From a virus, in the IMG/VR virus record IMGVR_UViG_3300045016_000278, positions 1 through 27,286 of that record: 27,286 bases of DNA. The stretch is one strand, 5' to 3'. Every line of letters starts with the position of its first letter. Position 1 is the first letter of the stretch. A program made the position numbers and the translations under genes. Below are positions 22,106 to 27,286 of this stretch, piece by piece. The notes beneath the pieces are model-generated. The model saw only the letters and a program-made list of their open reading frames with translations, ran no database searches and was not told the DNA's origin.

Positions 22106-23346
22106 TCCGCACGGTCGCCCGGGCCTTCGACTTCGCCTTCGGGGAGGCCGGCTACGCCTTCTCCGACGCGGCCAAGGTCCACCTCGACCCGGCCCGGCAC
22201 GGGCTGGAGCTGCGCCCGGCGGCAGACGGGACCTACCCCCTGACCGCGAACCTCTGGGGTCGGACCCCGACGCTCAACCCGGAGGCGGTGCGGGCCTGGC
22301 GGGGACTCGACCTGGAGTACGCCACGCCGGTCGGCCCGGCCGGGCAGGCGGCGACCTCGGTGCGCCTGCGGCTCTACGACGGGGCGGTCGACCGCTACTG
22401 GAACGGGGCGGCCTGGGCGGCGGCCGGGGCGGGCAACTGGAACACCCTGGCCGAGGCCCAGGACCACTTTGCCACCTTCCCCCTGACCAACCGCCGGCTG
22501 GCCCTGACCCTGGGGCTGGCGACTACCAACCCGACCCTGACCCCGAGGGTCGCCCGGGCTGCTCTGCTCTACGACGTGGAGCTGGGGAGCGGAGTCGAGG
22601 ATGCCGTCCTGCGCACCCTGCTCCGGGCCCTACGGGAACGGCTGCGGCCAGAGGCGGACGTGACCGTCCGCTGGCCCGGGGGCGTGCAGTACAACTTCGG
22701 CTCCCTCGACCTGGAGGAACCCCCGGGCAAGGACCGCGCCCCGGTGGCGGCCTACGACCTGACCGCCGATCCCGGGCTCACCACCAACCTGTTCGCCAGC
22801 TACGTCGGAGGCATCCTGACCCTGACCGCCGACCCCGGCGCCGGGCACAATGTCCTCCTGCGGGTGGCCTACACCCCCCACGTCGCTCTGGCGACCTCGC
22901 CGGACTTCGACGAGGTGGCGGGGCTGCCGGCGATCCTGGGCGAGCGGGTAGCCGAGGTCCTGGTGGGGGAGGGCATTGGCCCGGAGGCCGCGATCCGGCG
23001 CTCCGACCACAGCGCCTGGTCCCTGGGCGCCCCCCGCCAGGTCCGCTACGAGGTCGGGTTGCGGGTGGTCGCCTCCCGGCTGCTCGACCTGCTCCGGCTG
23101 GGCGAAGCCCTGGAGGCTTCCCTCCGGGCAAGTCCTCTGGTACGCTCTGCGGCGCTCGACGTGCAGTACGCAGTCACCGTCTCCGAACCCCTCTCCCTGG
23201 CGCCCCGCACCGGCGAGGCCCTGGTCCATGAAGGGGGGTTGGCCCTGGCGCTGCGCGGCGTCGAGCTGTGGTACCGGACCCCGGTGGCCGGCGCCGGGGT
23301 CAAGCGCCTGGTGCTCGGCGGAGACCTCGCCGGCGCCATCGAGTAG
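22102..23346 (+). CDS. Hypothetical virion structural protein upstream of the tail sheath (414 aa)
   Basis: ATG at 22102 overlaps the previous stop. The first ~180 residues are beta-rich with YWNGAAWAAAGAGNWNTLAEAQ. Then there is a helical hinge (AVLRTLLRALRERLRPEADV) and more beta strands (VQYNFGSLDL; ILTLTADPGAGHNVLLRVAYTP). The middle helix-plus-strand section and DLLRLGEALEASLRASPLV could be a tail-terminator-like domain, because terminators often precede the sheath gene in myophages. This is only positional; no family was recognised. The last codons contain the AGGAGG site of the sheath gene (23345-23350). Confidence 0.6.
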   Translation: MIRTVARAFDFAFGEAGYAFSDAAKVHLDPARHGLELRPAADGTYPLTANLWGRTPTLNPEAVRAWRGLDLEYATPVGPAGQAATSVRLRLYDGAVDRYWNGAAWAAAGAGNWNTLAEAQDHFATFPLTNRRLALTLGLATTNPTLTPRVARAALLYDVELGSGVEDAVLRTLLRALRERLRPEADVTVRWPGGVQYNFGSLDLEEPPGKDRAPVAAYDLTADPGLTTNLFASYVGGILTLTADPGAGHNVLLRVAYTPHVALATSPDFDEVAGLPAILGERVAEVLVGEGIGPEAAIRRSDHSAWSLGAPRQVRYEVGLRVVASRLLDLLRLGEALEASLRASPLVRSAALDVQYAVTVSEPLSLAPRTGEALVHEGGLALALRGVELWYRTPVAGAGVKRLVLGGDLAGAIE

Positions 23347-23355
23347 GAGGCCGCG

Positions 23356-26091
23356 ATGGGTGTCACACGGCGGTTCGGTCCGGTTCAGGGCGCAGGCGTG
23401 GCAGTGGTGGAGCGGGAGCCCGAGGAGGGAATCCAGGCGTCCGCCCTGGGCGTGGCGGCCCTGTTCGGCCAGTTCGAGCGGGGGGACGTTTCGACGGTGG
23501 CCTCCCCGAAGCTGAACCGGGTCTCCGGGCTGGCCGGCTTCACCCGCATGCTGGGCGGCCGCATCGCCGCTTCGGTCGCCCCCGACGTGGCGCAGGACTA
23601 CTGGGCCCACGGCGAGGGAGCAGGCGAGCTGGTCTGCGTGCGCCTGACCGACGGGAGCGAGCTGACCGCCGAGCTGACCCTCTTCAACCGGAAGTGGGGC
23701 ACCGACTGGCATGCCCCGGCCTCTGCCAAGGGCAACGAGGCCCAGCTCAAGCGGGCGGTCCTGAAGGTGACCGCCCGCAACGCCGGGGCCTGGGGCGGCA
23801 AGCGGCGGACGCTCTGCGGCGAGTTCGGGGGCGGCGAGCTGACCGAGACCACCCTGGCGACCGGCCAGACCCTCAAGGTGAACGAGCTGGCCGGCGCCAC
23901 CCTGGCCCTGGGTGGCGTCGCCTTCCGCACCTACGAGGTCCTGTCCAATACCGCCGCCGGCGTGGCCACGGTCAAGGCCGGCGCGACCATGGTAACCGAC
24001 CTCGGGCTGTCGGCCGACAAGGAGTGGCGCATCACCCTGGACAACGGCATCGCCGTGGCCGGGGGGCGCAAGGCCCTGGGGGTCAAGGTGGTCGGCGCGG
24101 AGGTCGAGCCCACCCTCAACTTCGGGCTGGAGGTCTACCTCGACGGGGTCCTGACCGACCGCTACCCGACCCTCTCGATGGACCCGGCGAGCCAGTACTA
24201 CGTCGAGAAGGTGCTGGCGGCCGACGACGACGCCCTGATCGCCGTCAACGACCTCTGGAAGCTGACCGGGGAGCCGGTCGAGCCGGACACCCGGCCGGCG
24301 AACTTCCACGGCCGCCTGACCGCGGTGGACGCCACCACGGCCACGGTCGAGTGCGTGCAGGCCATCCAGGTCGACTCGGCCAACGTTCGCCTGGTCGCCG
24401 TGCGCTACCCGGCCGCCCCGGCCCTGGTCCCGCACCGGCTCACCTTCACCTGGGTCCTGGCGGACACGAAGTACACGGTGGCGGCGGCCGCCCTGGCCCG
24501 GCCGGGCGTGATCCTGACCGACCTCCCCGACTTCACCGTGGGGGCCGGCGAACAGCTCGGCAAGGACTACGACCCGGGCTACCCCTTCACCGTGGGGCTG
24601 CGCCTGGACCACGCCGCCTCTCCGGTCAACGGCACGAAGATCATCCTCGACGCGCTGCCCCTGGACGCCGCGGCCATCGCCGGCGGCGAGCTGGTCCCCA
24701 ACGCGGCGAACCCCTACCGCAAGCTGCGCGTCCGGTCCGCCACCCACCGGGTCCTGACCGTCGAGTCCGGGGACCCCTCGGTGCTCGGGACCGGCTCCAC
24801 GGCGGGCGCGGTCACCGGCACCATCGCCGAGCCCTACGCCATCGTGGTCGGGGTCAACGACGCGATGCGCATCGCGGTGGACGGCCGCAAGACCGTCGCC
24901 GTGATCCTGGCGCCCGACGCGGCGAAGACGGCCGCCGCGGTCGCCCTCGACATCAACGCCGCCTTCGACGCCATCTTCCCGGCCGGGACCCTGCACCCGG
25001 CCACGGCGGTCGCCGGCCGGGTGGTCCTGACCTCGCCCGGCGGCTTCTCCGCCGGCGGCCCGGCGTCGACCGTGGAGCTGGTCGACGCGCCCCAGAACGC
25101 CTACGCCACCCTCGGCATGGCGGTGGGGCTGGTCCGGGGCACGGCCGGGTCGGAGGCCGACGTGGGGTGGCTGGACGAGCCGGCGAACGGCTTCGACGGC
25201 GGGACGCCCGCCGACCAGAAGTACCTCGACGCCCTGTCCCTCGCCGACACCCCGCTCCGCCAGCTCGCGGACCAGGGCAAGGGCGTGATCCAGTTCGCCT
25301 GCCCCGGGACCACCGCGACCGCCGTGCAGAAGCAGATGATCGCCCTGGCCGAGGGGATGAACTACTACGCCCACCTGCTGCTCCCGGCCGCCACGACCAC
25401 CGAGCAGGCGGCGGTCGACCTGATCAACACCACCATCGGGCGGAGCGACTTCGCCGCCACCTACTTCCCGAGCTACGGCTACGTCAACGACCCCGACCGG
25501 GACGGGGTGCTCAAGCTGATCCCCCTGGTCGGCATGGTCCTGGGGCGGGACGCCCTCTACGCCCGCCGCTACGGGGGCTACCACCGGCCGGCGGCCGGGA
25601 TCGACGCCACCCTGCCCCGGGTGGTCAAGCTCCCCACCGGGGACACGGTGCTCAACGAGGAGATCCTGAACCCCCAGGGTCTCAATGTGGTCAAGAAGCT
25701 CCGGGGCAACTTCGTGCTCTGGGGCGCCCGGGGCCTGGCGAAGACCTCCGCCTTCCGCTTCCGGGCGCACCGGCTCCAGCTCTCCCACTACGAGTGGGTC
25801 TTCCGCGGGGCCTTCGACTGGGTGATCTTCCTGCTCAACACCGCCGCCCTCTGGGCGCAGCTCGTCTCCGCCTTCAAGGGCTACTTCGCCAGCGAGTTCG
25901 CCAAGGGCGCGGTCTACGGCGTCGACCTGGACGACGCGGTGACGGTCAAGATCGACGCCGAGAACAACCCGCCCGCCAGCATGGCGGCCGGGGACCTGAA
26001 CGCCGAGATCGGGCTGCGGCTGCCCGACGTGGTGGAGCGGTTCGTCGTCACCGTCGGCAAGCGGGGCGTCTACGAGGGCGTCTCCGCCTAG
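23356..26091 (+). CDS. Contractile tail sheath protein
   Basis: ATG at 23356 has AGGAGG (23345-23350) 5 nt upstream. The protein has 911 residues, far above the ~400-660 of T4 and many other sheaths. The N-terminus GVAVVEREPEEGIQASALGV and AALFGQFERGDV is the usual sheath opening with its G-x-F-x-x-G-type motif. The C-terminal ~150 residues match the conserved sheath end: ILNPQGLNVVKKLRGNFVLWGARGLAK, FRFRAHRLQLSHYEWVFRGA, TAALWAQLVSAFKGYFASEF, GAVYGVDLDD and VKIDAENN. The middle ~450 residues hold variable beta-rich domains likely displayed on the outer surface. It makes the contractile outer tube and, with the next gene, identifies a myovirus. Confidence 0.93.
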   Translation: MGVTRRFGPVQGAGVAVVEREPEEGIQASALGVAALFGQFERGDVSTVASPKLNRVSGLAGFTRMLGGRIAASVAPDVAQDYWAHGEGAGELVCVRLTDGSELTAELTLFNRKWGTDWHAPASAKGNEAQLKRAVLKVTARNAGAWGGKRRTLCGEFGGGELTETTLATGQTLKVNELAGATLALGGVAFRTYEVLSNTAAGVATVKAGATMVTDLGLSADKEWRITLDNGIAVAGGRKALGVKVVGAEVEPTLNFGLEVYLDGVLTDRYPTLSMDPASQYYVEKVLAADDDALIAVNDLWKLTGEPVEPDTRPANFHGRLTAVDATTATVECVQAIQVDSANVRLVAVRYPAAPALVPHRLTFTWVLADTKYTVAAAALARPGVILTDLPDFTVGAGEQLGKDYDPGYPFTVGLRLDHAASPVNGTKIILDALPLDAAAIAGGELVPNAANPYRKLRVRSATHRVLTVESGDPSVLGTGSTAGAVTGTIAEPYAIVVGVNDAMRIAVDGRKTVAVILAPDAAKTAAAVALDINAAFDAIFPAGTLHPATAVAGRVVLTSPGGFSAGGPASTVELVDAPQNAYATLGMAVGLVRGTAGSEADVGWLDEPANGFDGGTPADQKYLDALSLADTPLRQLADQGKGVIQFACPGTTATAVQKQMIALAEGMNYYAHLLLPAATTTEQAAVDLINTTIGRSDFAATYFPSYGYVNDPDRDGVLKLIPLVGMVLGRDALYARRYGGYHRPAAGIDATLPRVVKLPTGDTVLNEEILNPQGLNVVKKLRGNFVLWGARGLAKTSAFRFRAHRLQLSHYEWVFRGAFDWVIFLLNTAALWAQLVSAFKGYFASEFAKGAVYGVDLDDAVTVKIDAENNPPASMAAGDLNAEIGLRLPDVVERFVVTVGKRGVYEGVSA

Positions 26092-26111
26092 CTCGGAGGG
26101 GAGGAAGAAGC

Positions 26112-26555
26112 ATGCCAGCGAAGGGCACCATCAAGCCGGACCACATCCCGGTCAACAAGTTCATGCTGCTCGTCGCCGGGCTCCCGCCCCTGACCATCCT
26201 CAAGGTGGCCGGCATCGAGGAGGAGCTGGAGACCGTCGACCTGCCCGACCGCACCCGGGCCTCCGGCGGGAACACGAAGCCGTCGACCTTCGACGTGACC
26301 ACGCCCCTGCACCATGTCGTCGAGCAGGCAGCCTGGGAGGCGTGGTACAAGGAGGCGCAGGACCCGACCTGGCCGACCGCGAAGAAGGTCGGCACCCTGG
26401 TCCTCCAGAGCATCTCGGGGGCGGTCTTCCGCTCCTTCTCCCTGCTCGGGGTCTTCGTCCACAAGCGGGCGCTCCCCGAGCTGGACATGGCCAACGAGGG
26501 CGAGCTGGCAACCGTGGTCTGGACCCTCTCGGCCGACGACGTGCTGCCGGTCTAG
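26112..26555 (+). CDS. Tail tube protein
   Basis: ATG at 26112 lies 7 nt after GGAGGGGAGG (26095-26104). There are 147 residues, the usual size for a tube protein of the gp19/PF06841-type group. DHIPVNKFMLLVAGLPPLTI and LKVAGIEEELETVDLPD match the N-terminal strands (G-L-x-x-x-x-x-x-G-I-E-x-E). HHVVEQAAWEAWYKEAQ and the strands VFRSFSLLGVFVHKRALPEL complete the fold. The position directly after the sheath gene is standard. It forms the inner tube through which DNA passes. Confidence 0.9.
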   Translation: MPAKGTIKPDHIPVNKFMLLVAGLPPLTILKVAGIEEELETVDLPDRTRASGGNTKPSTFDVTTPLHHVVEQAAWEAWYKEAQDPTWPTAKKVGTLVLQSISGAVFRSFSLLGVFVHKRALPELDMANEGELATVVWTLSADDVLPV

Positions 26556-26610
26556 CCGCCGGCGGCCAGCGCTCCACAAGCCCGGCCACCGGGCATCTGG
26601 GAGGCGCCGC
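26556..26610 (+). other. Short intergenic gap with ribosome binding site
   Basis: These 55 nt lie between tail tube and the last gene. The gap starts with the palindrome CCGCCGGCGG (26556-26565), with no T-run, so it is not a clear terminator. GGGAGG (26600-26605) lies 5 nt before ATG at 26611 and serves as the ribosome binding site. No promoter-like sequence was seen. Confidence 0.4.
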
Positions 26611-27286
26611 ATGCCCCACCTCAAGACCCTCGACGACCTGGGACCTTCGCTGCCGGTAGGCATCGAGGGGCCTGCCGGCGACCGGCTGCTCGACTACTCC
26701 TTCCGCCCCTGGCGGACCTCGACCGAGCTGGCGGTCAGCAAGGTGCGGGACCGGGAGCGGACCCTCACCCCGGCGCAGACCGTCTCGGTGGTCCTGGCCC
26801 ACCTCCTGCGGACCTGGGGCGGCCTGGACTTCGACCGGCTCACCGAGGGCGAGCGGCGCCTGGCCTTGGCCCGGGCCTACGCCGCCGACGTATACGTGGC
26901 CTGGGTGCAGCTCCGCCGACAGGTCCTTGGCAACGAGTACGAGCAGCGGGTCACCTGCGGCTTTTGCCGGCACGCCTTCGTCTACGCGGTGGACCTGGGC
27001 TCCCTGGAGGTCCGGGCACTGGACTCGGACGAGGAGGTCTCCCGGCCGGCGCTGCTCCGGGACGGGCTGCTCTACCAGGGGCAGGAGCGGCGAGTTCTGA
27101 CCCTGCGGCCGGTGGCCTGGGCCACCTACGAGGGCATGGCGGCGACCTTCGACGTGGCTCGCCTCAAGCTGGGCGTCCTGGCCGGGGCCATCTGGGGGAT
27201 CGAGGGAGCGGACCGGAACCCGGTCCGCCTGGTCCCCGAGCAGATCGACCTCACCAAGCGGGACCTGGAGGCGCTGGTCCGGGCCA
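26611..27286 (+). CDS. Tail assembly/baseplate protein with zinc-ribbon-like CxxC (3' end outside window)
   Basis: ATG at 26611 has GGGAGG upstream. The frame stays open to the window end (225 codons). The first half is basic and helical (RDRERTLTPAQTVSVVLAHL; ALARAYAADVYVAWVQLR). VTCGFCRHAFVYAVDLGSLEVR follows (about residues 118-138), a C-x-x-C strand pattern seen in myophage gp26-like baseplate hub or tail-assembly chaperone proteins; a second Cys pair was not seen. The next part is YEGMAATFDVARLKLGVLAG. Position after the tail tube supports a tail-assembly role. The exact family is uncertain because the gene is cut. Confidence 0.6.
   Translation, partial: MPHLKTLDDLGPSLPVGIEGPAGDRLLDYSFRPWRTSTELAVSKVRDRERTLTPAQTVSVVLAHLLRTWGGLDFDRLTEGERRLALARAYAADVYVAWVQLRRQVLGNEYEQRVTCGFCRHAFVYAVDLGSLEVRALDSDEEVSRPALLRDGLLYQGQERRVLTLRPVAWATYEGMAATFDVARLKLGVLAGAIWGIEGADRNPVRLVPEQIDLTKRDLEALVRA

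Noticed and set aside
1-27286. tRNA genes, rRNA, insertion sequences, integrase or att sites
   Set aside because: No tRNA-like conserved arms, transposase motifs, terminal repeats or recombinase genes were seen. Whether this is a prophage or a lytic phage cannot be decided from this window.

Overview
The window is very GC-rich and gene-dense. Every convincing gene but one is on the + strand, and gene ends often overlap the next start by 1-4 bases (ATGA, GTGA, TTGA). It is part of the late, virion-assembly region of a contractile-tailed phage (myovirus) or a prophage of that type. The evidence is a tail sheath gene followed by a tail tube gene, an HK97-like order of minor head protein, prohead protease, scaffold and major capsid protein, and head-tail connector genes. 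No integrase, repressor, lysis gene or tRNA was seen. The GC content and heavy use of CGG, GGC and CTC codons fit a high-GC host (actinobacterial, planctomycete or similar), but the host cannot be named from this sequence.

Region 1 (3-3728) is the 3' part of a large Mu F/SPP1 gp7-type minor head protein. A 277-residue intein (129-959) interrupts its conserved C-R-C motif. A homing-endonuclease-like gene with its own ribosome binding site lies on the opposite strand inside the intein (899-153). After the intein come a proline-rich linker, a kinase-like domain and an unassigned C-terminal region.

Region 2 (3731-7365) has two unknown small genes and then a translationally coupled preQ0 cassette: queD, queE, folE, a VUT/YhhQ-type transporter and queC. 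FolE, QueD, QueE and QueC together take GTP to 7-cyano-7-deazaguanine (preQ0).

Region 3 (7367-14047) is one uninterrupted 2226-codon gene. Its domains in order are a DpdA-like (TGT-fold) DNA transglycosylase, an acidic/arginine linker, a D12-class adenine methyltransferase, a nucleotidyltransferase-like domain, LigD-phosphoesterase-like segments, a zinc-binding segment, an ATP-dependent DNA ligase, and an XkdF-type (S78-like) prohead protease at the C-terminus. The linker carries a 17-residue peptide resembling the N-terminus of this phage's own capsid protein.

Region 4 (14044-27286) holds the scaffold, major capsid protein, four small virion-type proteins, a fibre with 30-bp repeats, a 270-residue unknown, a head-tail adaptor, a head-closure-like protein, a tail-completion protein, a 414-residue unknown, the tail sheath, the tail tube and a partial zinc-ribbon-like tail-assembly or baseplate protein.

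Inferred function: preQ0 made in region 2 would be placed in phage DNA by the DpdA domain of region 3, giving deazaguanine-modified DNA that resists restriction. The modification, methylation and ligation enzymes are translationally fused to the head maturation protease and sit at the normal protease position in the head operon. This suggests a polyprotein that is cut during, or delivered with, head maturation. The two strongest candidates for undescribed biology are this fusion and the intein with an antisense endonuclease.
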